Origin: Rhodospirillaceae bacterium
GTDB lineage: Bacteria; Pseudomonadota; Alphaproteobacteria; Rhodospirillales; UBA2165
Direction: 5' to 3'
Length of the DNA: 64,000 nucleotides
Assembly: GCA_947467145.1 (NCBI GenBank)
Contig: CANIGJ010000001.1
Location: 333,083-397,082 of the forward strand
The notes beneath the pieces are model-generated. The model was not told the DNA's origin, searched no databases, and was given only the letters and a program-made list of their open reading frames with translations. Shown one piece after another: positions 45,068 to 54,161 of this stretch (its first letter is position 1; every line of letters starts with the position of its first letter). The translations under genes and the position numbers were made by a program.

Positions 45068-45765
45068 AATCCGAGCTTCTCCCTGCCGATGCGTGTTGCC
45101 GTGGCCACGCGTTTTTCCAGCAGCGGCGCCATACGTGCGCGCATGGTCGCCACGATTTCCGGTTCCGAGGTCTGCACCGAACCGCCGGTGAACGGCGGAT
45201 CGGGATCGTATTCGATAGCAAGTTGGATCGTCTTGGCCGCTGCCTCGCCCCAGATGCGCGCCGTCAGCACGAGGCCGAAATCGATGCCGGAACTGACGCC
45301 GGCGCCGGTGATGACATTGCCGTCCTCGACCACGCGTTCGGACACCGGGATGGCGCCCAACAAGGCAAGCTGATCGAGCGAAGCCCAATGCGTGGTGGCG
45401 CGTTTGCCTTTGAGCAATCCGGCCGCTCCTAGGATCAGCGATCCGGTGCAGACCGAGGTGATGTATTTCGCACCCTGGGCGGCGCGCGCCACGAAGGCGA
45501 TCAACGCCTCGTCATCCATCGCCGGCAACTGCCCGGGCCCACCCGGAACGAACAGGATGTCCGGCGGCGCATAGTCGGCAAAGGTCGCAGTCGGCAGGAT
45601 CGAGAAGCTGCCCTGCACCGGCACCGGTTCGATGCGATGCCACAACAGATCGATCTTGCAGCGCGGCGTATTGAGCACGTCATGCGGCCCGATGAGATCG
45701 AGCATCGTCAGATTGGGGAACAGCACCATACCGACGCGCAGCGCGTCCGGTTGCGTCTCCGCCAT
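45064..45765 (-). CDS. DJ-1/PfpI-family protein, isonitrile-hydratase-like
   Basis: 233 residues. Nucleophile elbow SVCTGS with Cys106, and TTHW with His126 nearby; FPNLTMLDLIGP near the N-terminus is typical of the branch that includes isonitrile hydratases and the sensor half of GlxA-type regulators. There is no attached AraC domain. It may hydrate an isonitrile or act as a hydrolase or chaperone. The gene lies 2 bases after the MFS gene and overlaps the MetE-like gene, so co-expression is near certain. Confidence 0.85.
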   Translation of the reverse strand: MAETQPDALRVGMVLFPNLTMLDLIGPHDVLNTPRCKIDLLWHRIEPVPVQGSFSILPTATFADYAPPDILFVPGGPGQLPAMDDEALIAFVARAAQGAKYITSVCTGSLILGAAGLLKGKRATTHWASLDQLALLGAIPVSERVVEDGNVITGAGVSSGIDFGLVLTARIWGEAAAKTIQLAIEYDPDPPFTGGSVQTSEPEIVATMRARMAPLLEKRVATATRIGREKLGL

Positions 45766-45767
45766 GA

Positions 45768-47081
45768 TCAGTCTCCCGTTTTGGGCCCGCCCCGTTGCGC
45801 TGGGGCTGTTTCGTCGTAGGGCGCGGCGGCCGTCTCCGTTGCCTCGGCGATCTTGCGGCGATCGCGCGCCACGTACAAGACCACGCCGATGCCGATGATC
45901 GCCGCCCCCGCCACCGGGATCTGCAGGCCCAGGACATGCGAGAGATAACCCATGATCAGCGCACCCAGCGCCGGGCCGGCGCGCCCGTTCAGGCTATAGA
46001 GGCTGATGACGCGGCCGCGATGGCTGGGCGCCACCGAGGCCTGCACCAGCGACTGCGCCGCATTGCTGGAGATACTGTTGTTGGCGCCGAGCATCGCCAT
46101 GATCGGAATCGCGAGCATGACGACGTCGATCGAGGCGAAGGCCACCGTGAAGGTCGTGAGGATCAGACTGGAGATGATAAAGATGCGCGTCGAGCCTTGG
46201 AGCCGGCCGCGATTGCCCATCCAAAAACTACCGATCATGCCGCCGCAGCCATAGGCCGACAGCACGAGGCCAAGCTCGGCCGGACCTTTGCGGAACACCT
46301 CGTCGATGAAACCGGGCACGAGATCGGAGAGCGGCCGCACCAAGATCGACAGCACCAGGGTCACGGTCAGGACCGGCCCGATGCCCGGATGGTTGGCGAC
46401 ATACTTAATGCCGTCGACCACATCGGCGATGATGCTGGTTTCGACCTGCGGACGGGCCGGACGTTCGGCCAACGTGATGACGTAGAGGATGATGTAGAAC
46501 GGCAGATAACTCGCCGCGTTGGCGACGAAGGCGAGGCCGACGCCGCCATGCGCAATCAGGAAGCCGGCGAGTGCCGGGCCAACGAACATGGCGGTGGTGA
46601 ACTGGAACGAGTTCACCGAAATCGCCGCCGGCAGATCGGCCAACGGCACCAAGGACGGCGCGATCGTCATGCGCACCGGCATGTTGAAGGTCTGTACGAC
46701 ACCCGACACCAAGGTAATCGCGAGCATGATCTCGACCGAGATATGGCCAGTCAATGTCAGGACAGCCAACACGGTATTGGCGAAGAAATTGATCGATTGG
46801 GTGACGCGCATCAGCTTCAAGCGATCGATGCGGTCGGCGTAAGCCCCGGTGAACGGCAACAACACGATACCCGGCACGGCATTGGCCGCCGCCATGATGC
46901 CGAGCCAGGCACCGGAATGGGTGAGCTCCCACGTCAGCCAGCCGATGCCGACGCGCTGCATCCACATGCCGGTGGTCGAGACCCACGAGGTCATCGAGAA
47001 CCACATGAAGTCGCGATGGCGCAACGCGCGGGCGAAACCTTGCGTGGCGAAATAATTGAAGATGCGAGAAAAAACGTTCAC
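45768..47081 (-). CDS. MFS transporter (copy 3)
   Basis: 437 residues, 12-segment MFS_3-type carrier, third member of the family at 3943 and 5235 (shared LRHRDF, LTHSGAWLG, YADRIDRLKLMRVT). It begins at GTG without a clear ribosome-binding site; a GC hairpin lies only 10 bases upstream. It belongs to a separate minus operon with a gentisate-dioxygenase-like cupin, so it may import or export a different but related compound. Confidence 0.87.
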   Translation of the reverse strand: MNVFSRIFNYFATQGFARALRHRDFMWFSMTSWVSTTGMWMQRVGIGWLTWELTHSGAWLGIMAAANAVPGIVLLPFTGAYADRIDRLKLMRVTQSINFFANTVLAVLTLTGHISVEIMLAITLVSGVVQTFNMPVRMTIAPSLVPLADLPAAISVNSFQFTTAMFVGPALAGFLIAHGGVGLAFVANAASYLPFYIILYVITLAERPARPQVETSIIADVVDGIKYVANHPGIGPVLTVTLVLSILVRPLSDLVPGFIDEVFRKGPAELGLVLSAYGCGGMIGSFWMGNRGRLQGSTRIFIISSLILTTFTVAFASIDVVMLAIPIMAMLGANNSISSNAAQSLVQASVAPSHRGRVISLYSLNGRAGPALGALIMGYLSHVLGLQIPVAGAAIIGIGVVLYVARDRRKIAEATETAAAPYDETAPAQRGGPKTGD

Positions 47082-47090
47082 CAGAAAGTA

Positions 47091-47119
47091 AAAGGGCCGC
47101 TCAAGCGGCCCTTTCCTTT
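47091..47119 (-). terminator. Hairpin between the cupin and MFS genes
   Basis: Stem AAAGGGCCGC/GCGGCCCTTT with loop TCAA (47091-47114), followed on the minus strand by TACTTTCTGG and on the plus by CCTTTT. It may terminate or attenuate cupin-gene transcription before the MFS gene, which starts 10 bases later. Confidence 0.65.
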
Positions 47120-47123
47120 TATG

Positions 47124-48188
47124 TTATGCGTTGCCCCGGCGCTCGCGAAACAGTCCGAGCTTCTCCTGCACGGTCTTGTCGGACCCGACGAACATATACG
47201 TGTCCGCATCCGCTTCGATCCGATACGGGCTCCAACACGGAATGGCCCAGATGTCCTTGGGGCCGAACTCGAACACCTTCTGCTTGTCGCCGTCGCCGAT
47301 GCGCACGCGGCCTTTGCCTTCGACGCAGGTGAAGATCGCGCCCTCGGTCGATTGATAGCGCTCAGTCATGAAGCCTTTCGGCAGGCGCTGCATGAAGGTC
47401 GAGATGGTTGAAAGCGACGGCAGGCCCGTCGTCGGGTCGATGAATTCCATCTTCAAGCCGAAATACGGATCGATCTCAGAATCCTTCGCCAGGCCTTCCA
47501 TCGCTTCGCGCGTCTTGGCGTACGGATAATGGAAGATCGGCGAATTGGCGTTTTGGTTCACGTAGCCGACCGGGCGCAGGTTGGCGCCGTAGCGACGCAA
47601 GCTGTCGCCGGCACTTGCGCCCGCCGGGAACTGGTCCTTCGGATAGCCCTCGTGGAAAATCGGGCCCAGCGCATGGACCAGCGGCATGTCCAGGATGTCC
47701 TGCCAGATCACCGGGCCGGTGCCTTCATGGCCATGATCGTGCCAGGCCCAGGTCGGCGTCGTGACGTAGTCGCCGTATTCCATATAGGTCTTTTCGCCGT
47801 TGACCGAGGTGTAGCCGCCGCTGCCTTCCAGGATCAGGCGCAGAGCGTTCGGCGTATGGCGATGGGCGGGGGCAACCTCGCCCGGCATGATGAGCTGCAG
47901 GCCGGAAAACAGCGTCTCCAGCGCCTTGCACTGGCCCTCGAAGGCCGGATTTTCGAGCATCAGGACGCGGCGCTCGGCTTCCTTAGCGGTGATGACGTCG
48001 GCGGCCTCGAGCAGGCTCGTGCGCACATCGGCATAGTACCAGATGAAGGGCTGCGACTTAATGACCGGCTCCGGCGTCAGCAGACCGTGATAACGCTCCC
48101 ACAGTGGCGCCAGGCTCTGGTTACGGATGCGACCGTAATATTCCTGGCGGCGGGCGGAGGTCGCTTCGCTTTGCGGAGTTGTGGTCAT
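47124..48188 (-). CDS. Gentisate 1,2-dioxygenase-like bicupin
   Basis: 354 residues, two cupin domains. Iron ligands are visible in AHRHTPNALRLIL (His109, His111) and a further His cluster near 150-154 (WHDHGHEG). This is the gentisate/salicylate/1-hydroxy-2-naphthoate 1,2-dioxygenase family, which opens a ring between carboxyl and hydroxyl carbons. I chose the ATG at 48188; the earlier TTG adds residues without family support. It heads the minus operon with an MFS carrier, DJ-1 and MetE-like genes. Which hydroxybenzoate is cleaved is unknown. Confidence 0.9.
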   Translation of the reverse strand: MTTTPQSEATSARRQEYYGRIRNQSLAPLWERYHGLLTPEPVIKSQPFIWYYADVRTSLLEAADVITAKEAERRVLMLENPAFEGQCKALETLFSGLQLIMPGEVAPAHRHTPNALRLILEGSGGYTSVNGEKTYMEYGDYVTTPTWAWHDHGHEGTGPVIWQDILDMPLVHALGPIFHEGYPKDQFPAGASAGDSLRRYGANLRPVGYVNQNANSPIFHYPYAKTREAMEGLAKDSEIDPYFGLKMEFIDPTTGLPSLSTISTFMQRLPKGFMTERYQSTEGAIFTCVEGKGRVRIGDGDKQKVFEFGPKDIWAIPCWSPYRIEADADTYMFVGSDKTVQEKLGLFRERRGNA

Positions 48189-48251
48189 GTTTTTGGCCTT
48201 TGAGCTTCGGTTCAATCTTTAACCATTAATTTGCACCCCCAGCGGGCCGGA

Positions 48252-48276
48252 TTCAACCGGTGTTGAGAGTTCAACA
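48252..48276. promoter_or_regulatory. Overlapping TTCAAC/GTTGA inverted repeats
   Basis: TTCAAC at 48252-48257, TGTTGA at 48261-48266 and TTCAACA at 48270-48276 form two overlapping palindromes (6-bp arms for the second). They lie between the divergent cupin and MFS genes, so they may be an operator for both. The second overlaps the region before the TTG start of the MFS gene. Confidence 0.4.
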
Positions 48277-48312
48277 TTGTGGCACCTCGCGGCGCGGTCT
48301 AGCCTCCGGCCC

Positions 48313-49746
48313 GTGGCAAACTCCCCCTCTCCCGAGGCTGCCGCGCCACAGCCCCTCAAGGAGCCGGAGGCGCGCTGGGCCGAAATCGTGACCGGCCGCT
48401 ACGGCCTCTATACCCTGTCGATCAATATCGGCATCTTCATGTGGGCCATCAACAATCTGGTGGTCGCCGGCGTCATGCCGACCGTGGTCGCCGATATCGG
48501 CGGCATGCGGCTCTATTCATGGACCTTCGCGCTGTTTTCCATGGGCTCGGTCATGGGCGCGGCCAGCGCCGGGCCGTTGCGCGACATTTTCGGCGGGCGC
48601 TTCGCCTATGCCGGCGCCGGCACCCTGTTCGGCATCGGGCTGATCGGCGCGGCGCTTGCCCCCAGCATGGAAAGCCTGATCGCGGCGCGCTTCTTCCAGG
48701 GGCTCGGCGGCGGCGCGGTGTCCTCGCTCGGCTATTCGATGATGGCGACCTTGTATCCCGAACGGCTGCGCGGTCGTATCCTCGCCTTCACATCCACCGC
48801 ATGGGGGGTGGCGACGTCGCTCGGCCCGGGTTTCGGCGGCGTGTTCGCGGAATACGGCTTATGGCGGGAGGCCTTCTGGGGCATCGCGCCGCTCTGCGCG
48901 CTGTTCGTCGTCATGGCGCTGCGCATCATCCCCGATACGCGCGACGGCAGCCGCAAACCGAATTTCCCGTTCGGACGCCTCTTGCTGATTGGCGGTGCCG
49001 TCGTCGCACTTTCGGCCTCGTCGCAGACCGACAGCCTGGGCTTGCGGATCGCCTTCATCGCCGTGTCGATCGCCTTGGCGACGATCTCGTTCCGCCTCGA
49101 CGGGCGCGCGGCGCGACCGATGTTTCCGCGCAAGGCGCTGCGCCTCTTCACCGAAACCGGCGCGCTCTATTGGATCATGGCGCTCAACCAGGGCACGGTC
49201 TGCATCTATGCGACCTTCCAGACCCTACAGCTTCAAGTGCTGCATGACGTGCCGCCGATCGTCGCCGCCTATCTGTTCATGCTATCGTCATTGTCGTGGT
49301 CGCTGGTCGCCATTTTCGTCGCGACGTGGCGCGGCAAGATGGAATCCGTCGGCATTATCTTAGGATCGATCTGCCTTCTCGTCGGCACGACCGGCCTCGC
49401 CTTCACCGTCGTGCCCGGGCCAGTCTGGCTTATCGCCGTCTTCATTGCGGTGTGCGGCGCCGGCATCGGCTTCATGAACAACTTGCTGATCCAACGCGCG
49501 ATCCGCAGCGTGCCGCCCGAGGAAAAGGCCATCGCCGGCTCATCGACCCAAGCGATCCGCACAATGGGGGTCGCCTTCGGCGCCTCCACCGCCGGACTTG
49601 TGGCGGTCGGCGGAGGGCTGTCCAGCACGACCCCGACGGTTGCAACGGTCGCCCCGGCCATGCAATGGGTTTATGGAACGGATGTGGCCGTCGCGGCAGC
49701 CGGGCTGATCATCGCCATCGGCCTGATCGTCACGACCAAAAGATAA
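48313..49746 (+). CDS. MFS transporter (DHA2-like, tandem copy 1)
   Basis: MFS carrier of 477 residues with 14 predicted hydrophobic segments, close to the drug:H+ antiporter DHA2 group (GGGAVSSLGYS, LYPERLRGR). I used the GTG at 48313 because a TTG at 48277 abuts a palindrome; neither has a clear ribosome-binding site. A clear tandem paralogue starts 24 bases downstream. It could export toxic intermediates or import substrate. It is unrelated in detail to the MFS_3-type carriers at 3943, 5235 and 45768. Confidence 0.82.
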   Translation: MANSPSPEAAAPQPLKEPEARWAEIVTGRYGLYTLSINIGIFMWAINNLVVAGVMPTVVADIGGMRLYSWTFALFSMGSVMGAASAGPLRDIFGGRFAYAGAGTLFGIGLIGAALAPSMESLIAARFFQGLGGGAVSSLGYSMMATLYPERLRGRILAFTSTAWGVATSLGPGFGGVFAEYGLWREAFWGIAPLCALFVVMALRIIPDTRDGSRKPNFPFGRLLLIGGAVVALSASSQTDSLGLRIAFIAVSIALATISFRLDGRAARPMFPRKALRLFTETGALYWIMALNQGTVCIYATFQTLQLQVLHDVPPIVAAYLFMLSSLSWSLVAIFVATWRGKMESVGIILGSICLLVGTTGLAFTVVPGPVWLIAVFIAVCGAGIGFMNNLLIQRAIRSVPPEEKAIAGSSTQAIRTMGVAFGASTAGLVAVGGGLSSTTPTVATVAPAMQWVYGTDVAVAAAGLIIAIGLIVTTKR

Positions 49747-49770
49747 AAGACGCGCAACAGGGGCTGCGAA

Positions 49771-51192
49771 GTGACGGAAGAACAAGGCGCCACAATCAGC
49801 GATTGGCGAGCGATCTTCACCGGACGCCTCGGCCTTTATAACCTGCTGCTCAATCTCGGCACCGGGCTGTTCGCGATCAATCAGTTCGTTGTCTCCACCA
49901 TCATGCCCACCGTCGTCTACGATCTCGGCGGCGTGCGTTATTACGCCTGGGCCTTCGCGCTGTTCGCCGTCGGCGCGATCATCGGCGCGGCCAGTTCCGG
50001 CCCGGCGCGGGAGGCCTTCGGCGATCGTGGCGCGTTCGTCGGCGCGGCGACCCTGCTCACCGCAGGCCTGATCGGTGCCGCCCTCGCCAACGATATCCTG
50101 GTGCTAATTTTCTGGCGCTTTATCCAAGGGCTCGGCGGCGGCGGCCTCGGATCGCAGGCCTATGGCCTGATCGCCGCCATGTTCCCCGAACGCCTGCGCG
50201 GACGCGTGCTCAGCATTCTCTCCACTGTGTGGGGTGTCGCGACACTGCTCGGACCAGGTTACGGCGGTATCTTTGCGGAATTCGGCATGTGGCGCGAAGC
50301 CTTCGCCGGGCTCGTGCCGCTCGGCCTGCTGACCATCTGGCTCGCCTGGCGCTACGTGCCGCATTCCGACGCGCACGGCAAACTATCGCGCCTGCCTTAT
50401 GGCCGCCTCGCCTTGCTCGCATCCTCGGTCCTGGTGCTGTCGCTGACGTCGCGCGTCGATGCGACCTGGTTGCGCGTGGCACTCATCTCGACATCGGTCA
50501 TCCTTGCGGGCATCGCGTTCCGGCTCGATGCGCGCGCCGAGCGCGGCATGTTCCCGAAACAAGTCATGGCGCTGTTCACCGAAGTGGGTGCTGCCTATTG
50601 GATGATGGCGCTGTTCAGCGTGGTCAGCACCTTCGTCAATATCTATGCGCCCTTGCATATGCAGCGGCTGCACGACCAATCGCCATTGGTTGCGGGTTAT
50701 CTCTGTGCGATCCCGTCGCTCACCTGGACCGTCACCGCCATCATGGTGGCGACCTTGCAGGGCCCGAAGCAGACGGCGTCCATCATCATCGGCGTTTGCG
50801 GCATCTTCATCGGTGCGGTCGGTCTCGGCGTCACCGTCGTGCCGGGCCCGGTCTGGGCCATCGTCATGTTCATGTGTGTGCTCGGCCTCGGCATCGGCGC
50901 CATGAACAATCCGTCCATCCAGCGCGCGATCCAGGCCGTACCGGACAACGAAAAACACATCGCCGGCGTATCCGTGCAGACGATCCGCACCCTGGGCATC
51001 TCGTTCGGATCGGCGGCGTCCGGCCTAATCGCGGTGGCAGCCGGGCTCGTCACCGACGATGTGCCGCGCGACGTTTTGGCGAACGCGATGGGATGGGTTT
51101 ACGCGATCAACGTCGTCTTCGGTTTCCTGACCGTTCTAACCCTGATCCCGTTCCTGGCCGGCTATCGCAAACGGATCGCCGGCAAAGCGTAG
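49771..51192 (+). CDS. MFS transporter (DHA2-like, tandem copy 2)
   Basis: 473 residues. Paralogue of the preceding gene: both begin with a -IVTGRYGLY/-IFTGRLGLY segment, have PTVV, GGGGLGSQAYGLIAAMFPERLRGR and end with a similar final helix. It starts at GTG preceded by AGGGG at a good distance. Both genes probably form one transcription unit; the tandem arrangement may reflect a recent duplication with divergence of substrate range. Confidence 0.87.
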   Translation: MTEEQGATISDWRAIFTGRLGLYNLLLNLGTGLFAINQFVVSTIMPTVVYDLGGVRYYAWAFALFAVGAIIGAASSGPAREAFGDRGAFVGAATLLTAGLIGAALANDILVLIFWRFIQGLGGGGLGSQAYGLIAAMFPERLRGRVLSILSTVWGVATLLGPGYGGIFAEFGMWREAFAGLVPLGLLTIWLAWRYVPHSDAHGKLSRLPYGRLALLASSVLVLSLTSRVDATWLRVALISTSVILAGIAFRLDARAERGMFPKQVMALFTEVGAAYWMMALFSVVSTFVNIYAPLHMQRLHDQSPLVAGYLCAIPSLTWTVTAIMVATLQGPKQTASIIIGVCGIFIGAVGLGVTVVPGPVWAIVMFMCVLGLGIGAMNNPSIQRAIQAVPDNEKHIAGVSVQTIRTLGISFGSAASGLIAVAAGLVTDDVPRDVLANAMGWVYAINVVFGFLTVLTLIPFLAGYRKRIAGKA

Positions 51193-51660
51193 TTACTTCG
51201 CAGGCCGCTCTTTGCCCTGCGCCACGTCGATCAAAACAAACGCCACCACACACGGCTCGTCGTAGACATTCAGCCAATTATGCACGGTCGCACGCTGCAC
51301 CAGCGTATCGCCCGCCTTCATGGTGACCTTGACGCCGTCGTCCAGTTCCATATCGATCTTGCCCGACATGATGACGGCGAAATCGATGGTCTGGGTGACG
51401 TGACGATCGCCGGGCGCATGCGGCTCGAACTCGACGACGCGGAAGATCACGCCGTTGGGCGGCGGCGGACGCGGAATGTTACGCGCCCCCATATCCTCAT
51501 CGCCGAATACCTTGTACGGAAATTCATCGTCCATCCACACGAGCGTCGAACTGATCTTGGGAGCGCGCTTGGCGATATTGGGCGACATGTCGTCGATGGT
51601 GACGACGGCTTTACCGTTTTTGTCGTGACCGGTGACGATACGGCGGACATTGACCGTCAT
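51193..51660 (-). CDS. Cupin-domain protein
   Basis: 155 residues. Single cupin: HVTQTIDFAVIMSGKIDMELDDG (about 87-109) and AGDTLVQRATVHNWLN (about 116-131) give the beta-barrel motifs, but the first motif has few metal-type His residues. The ATG at 51660 is chosen, with AAGGGAG upstream; the longer frame to 51768 enters the preceding gene. It is last in the operon with carboxymuconolactone-decarboxylase-like and enol-lactonase-like genes. Function unassigned. Confidence 0.85.
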   Translation of the reverse strand: MTVNVRRIVTGHDKNGKAVVTIDDMSPNIAKRAPKISSTLVWMDDEFPYKVFGDEDMGARNIPRPPPPNGVIFRVVEFEPHAPGDRHVTQTIDFAVIMSGKIDMELDDGVKVTMKAGDTLVQRATVHNWLNVYDEPCVVAFVLIDVAQGKERPAK

Positions 51661-51682
51661 TATACAGAACTCCCTTTGGTGA

Positions 51683-52477
51683 TCAGCGATAGCGCGCGAG
51701 ATGCGCAGTGATGGCTTGGTTGAAATCGGATGCCTTTTCGAGATTGCACAGATGCGCGGCACCTTCAATGAGGACGCAGTGCGACTTAGGCACAGCCGCG
51801 CTCATCGCGCGCGCCTGATCGGGAAAGTCGCCGATATCCTGGGCACCCGCCAGGAATAAAACCTTGTCGCCGTCGAGTTCGTTCAGGCGCGGGCGATAAT
51901 CGACGCTGGTGACGACATTCACGCCGGCGATATAGCCTTCGATTTTCGTCGTCTCAACCATCCGGCGGACCTTGGCGATCCACGGATCTTTTGCCGCATG
52001 CGCGGCCGAGGTGAACCAATGACCGGTGAAATCGTCGGCCAGCCAGCCCATGCCGTGATCGATCGCCCCCCGGGTGCGCGCCGCCCAGCGGTCCATATGG
52101 ATCGGATGGCTGTTCGCACGTGAATCGCACACGGCGATGGAAGAAACACGCGGCTTGTGATCGAGCAGCAAGGACAGTGCGATCACGCCGCCCATCGACA
52201 AGCCGACAAAATGGCTTTGCGTGATGCCCAGTGCATCCCATAGCCCGACAACATCGGCCGCCATCATCGCGGGATCGTACGGACCGGGCGGCACGTCGGA
52301 GCCGCCATGACCGCGCGTGTCGTAGCGCAGGATGCGGTAATCGCTCTTGAAAGCCGCCACCTGCGGCTCCCACATACCGAGATCGGTGCACAGAGAGTTC
52401 GAGAAGGTGAGCCAGGGCGCTCCCTCTTTCCCATCGATCTCATAGTTGAGATAGGTGCCGTTGGCGGCGACGCGCAT
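51683..52477 (-). CDS. 3-oxoadipate enol-lactonase-like alpha/beta hydrolase
   Basis: 264 residues resembling PcaD. Nucleophile elbow GLSMGG with Ser94, RYDTRGHGGSD and the C-terminal GAAHLCNLE supply the rest of the catalytic set. PcaD opens the lactone formed by carboxymuconolactone decarboxylase, and the gene just upstream encodes a member of that family, so the pair fits a beta-ketoadipate-like branch. The rest of the pca set is missing. Confidence 0.88.
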   Translation of the reverse strand: MRVAANGTYLNYEIDGKEGAPWLTFSNSLCTDLGMWEPQVAAFKSDYRILRYDTRGHGGSDVPPGPYDPAMMAADVVGLWDALGITQSHFVGLSMGGVIALSLLLDHKPRVSSIAVCDSRANSHPIHMDRWAARTRGAIDHGMGWLADDFTGHWFTSAAHAAKDPWIAKVRRMVETTKIEGYIAGVNVVTSVDYRPRLNELDGDKVLFLAGAQDIGDFPDQARAMSAAVPKSHCVLIEGAAHLCNLEKASDFNQAITAHLARYR

Positions 52478-52481
52478 GAGA

Positions 52482-53039
52482 TTACTCAGATAAGCGCGGT
52501 GTGTTCGGCGGCAATTGCGGATCGAACGCCAGGCACCCTAGCCCGATCATCGTATAAAAGCCGACGACGGCGACGAGATCAACGACGCCAGCTTTGCCTA
52601 GTGCGTCGATGGCGCGGCGTTCAAGATCGACCGGGATCGCCTTGGCGCTCAGCAGATGGCTCACATAATCGTAAACAACCTCGTCCTTCGGTTCGGTGAA
52701 GGACGCCGGACGCTTGCGATTCAATAGGCCATCGACGAAGGGCTGGCCGAGGCCGAACTTGACCGCATTGGCCGAATGCACCGACCAGGCATAACTGGCG
52801 TTCCAATGGCGTACCGTCATGGCGATGGCGAGGGTGGCATAGCGGCGATGGAGCGAATCGCCGCCGACGCGCAGGTAATCGCCGAGCGCATTGGCCAGCC
52901 CGGTCAGTTTCGCATCGTTGAGGAAATAGGCATAGGGGCCGCTATAGCCCGCACTACCGCGCGCGCCATACAGAACCTCGGCGATTTTCGCCTGCTCCGG
53001 CGTCGCGGTTTCGGCGGTGACGGGTGTCAGGATCGACAT
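52482..53039 (-). CDS. Carboxymuconolactone decarboxylase/AhpD-like protein
   Basis: 185 residues; helical CMD/AhpD fold with the core segment AIAMTVRHWNASYAWSVHSANA (about 72-93). The CxxC of AhpD peroxidase is absent, favouring a decarboxylase-type or unknown function. The ATG at 53039 is preceded by AGGGGG. It is first in the minus operon with PcaD-like and cupin genes and is divergent from a small ORF at 53119. Confidence 0.85.
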   Translation of the reverse strand: MSILTPVTAETATPEQAKIAEVLYGARGSAGYSGPYAYFLNDAKLTGLANALGDYLRVGGDSLHRRYATLAIAMTVRHWNASYAWSVHSANAVKFGLGQPFVDGLLNRKRPASFTEPKDEVVYDYVSHLLSAKAIPVDLERRAIDALGKAGVVDLVAVVGFYTMIGLGCLAFDPQLPPNTPRLSE

Positions 53040-53118
53040 GGCGGTGCGGCCCCCTGTTATTGTCTTGTTCGCGCCGATTGTGGCTTGGCACAATGACCGG
53101 GGCAAGGACGTGAAGCGC

Positions 53119-53400
53119 ATGAAATGGATTCTGGTCGTTCTGGCGATCACCGCCGACAGCGAAGCGATCCTGGCGCCGCGCGACGCGCCCCGCACCACGA
53201 TGGCGACGGCGCTACGCGCGATGTATATCGAACGTGAATTGTTGAAGGATGTGCATGACGGCGTCGCCTTCGACAGCAAGATGGAGTGCCGCGCCGCCGT
53301 CTACGCCATCGAAGCGCGCGGCCCGGACGCGGAAAACATGCCGGACAGTATGAACTATAAACGGATCTGCAAAGCGGTCCGCAGGGAGGGTTGGTTATAA
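53119..53400 (+). CDS. Small hypothetical protein, possibly exported
   Basis: 93 residues with a hydrophobic N-terminal stretch (MKWILVVLAI) like a short signal or anchor, two Cys residues and a basic C-terminus. An AAGGA lies upstream, and an earlier in-frame Met exists at 53038. It overlaps the start of the following SDR gene by 10 bases. I do not recognise the product; the frame may not be real. Confidence 0.5.
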   Translation: MKWILVVLAITADSEAILAPRDAPRTTMATALRAMYIERELLKDVHDGVAFDSKMECRAAVYAIEARGPDAENMPDSMNYKRICKAVRREGWL

Positions 53401-54161
53401 GCAGATTGGACGGAAAGGTCGCCATCGTCACCGGTGCGGCGCAGGGTATCGGCGCGACCTACGCCAAGGCACTGGCGGGCGAAGGCGCCAAGGTCGTCAT
53501 CACCGATATCGACGATTGCGCCGCGACCGAAAAAGCGATCAAGGAAAGCTATCAGGGCGCCGAGGTGCTCAGTCTGCGCACTGACGTCACCAGCGAAAAA
53601 GCCTGTGACGAGATGGTCGCGGCAACCGTGCAGCGCTTCGGCCGCCTCGACATCCTGGTGCCCAATGCGGCTTTGTTCGGCAAGCTCGGCTACAAAGGGT
53701 TTGAAGATATCCCGGTGTCGGAATTCGATGCCGTCATGGCGGTCAACATCAAGGGACCGTGGCTCTGCATCAAGGCCGCGACGCCGCAGATGAAAAAGCA
53801 GGGCTACGGCAAGGTCATCAACATCGCCTCGGGCACCTTGTTCAAGGGTTCGCCCAACCTGCTGCATTACGTAAGTTCGAAAGGCGCGGTGCTCGCCATG
53901 ACGCGATCCTTGTCGCGCGAATTGGGCGAGTTCGGCATCCGCGTCAATTCATTGGCGCCCGGCCTGACCATGAGCGAAGCGGTGATCGCGCAGGATGCCG
54001 ATCATCACGACGCGCATCAGAAGACCGTCAATTCGCGGGCACTCAAGCGCGAGCAGATGCCCGACGATCTGGTCGGCGCGCTGCTGTTCCTGGCCTCGCC
54101 CGACAGCGACTTCATGACCGGGCAATGCATGGTCGTCGACGGCGGTTCCGTCAATCACTGA
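53391..54161 (+). CDS. SDR-family oxidoreductase (canonical)
   Basis: 256 residues. TGAAQGIG (14-21), NAA near 92-94, Ser147 and YVSSK with Tyr160/Lys164 give a complete SDR active site, unlike the two Tyr-less SDRs in this window. A TTG start at 53391 is used because the AGGGAGGG element is just upstream; a second TTG at 53406 is the alternative. It is an NAD(P)-dependent alcohol or ketone dehydrogenase or dihydrodiol dehydrogenase; substrate unknown. It is convergent with the thioesterase gene (7-base overlap). Confidence 0.88.
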   Translation: MVISRLDGKVAIVTGAAQGIGATYAKALAGEGAKVVITDIDDCAATEKAIKESYQGAEVLSLRTDVTSEKACDEMVAATVQRFGRLDILVPNAALFGKLGYKGFEDIPVSEFDAVMAVNIKGPWLCIKAATPQMKKQGYGKVINIASGTLFKGSPNLLHYVSSKGAVLAMTRSLSRELGEFGIRVNSLAPGLTMSEAVIAQDADHHDAHQKTVNSRALKREQMPDDLVGALLFLASPDSDFMTGQCMVVDGGSVNH

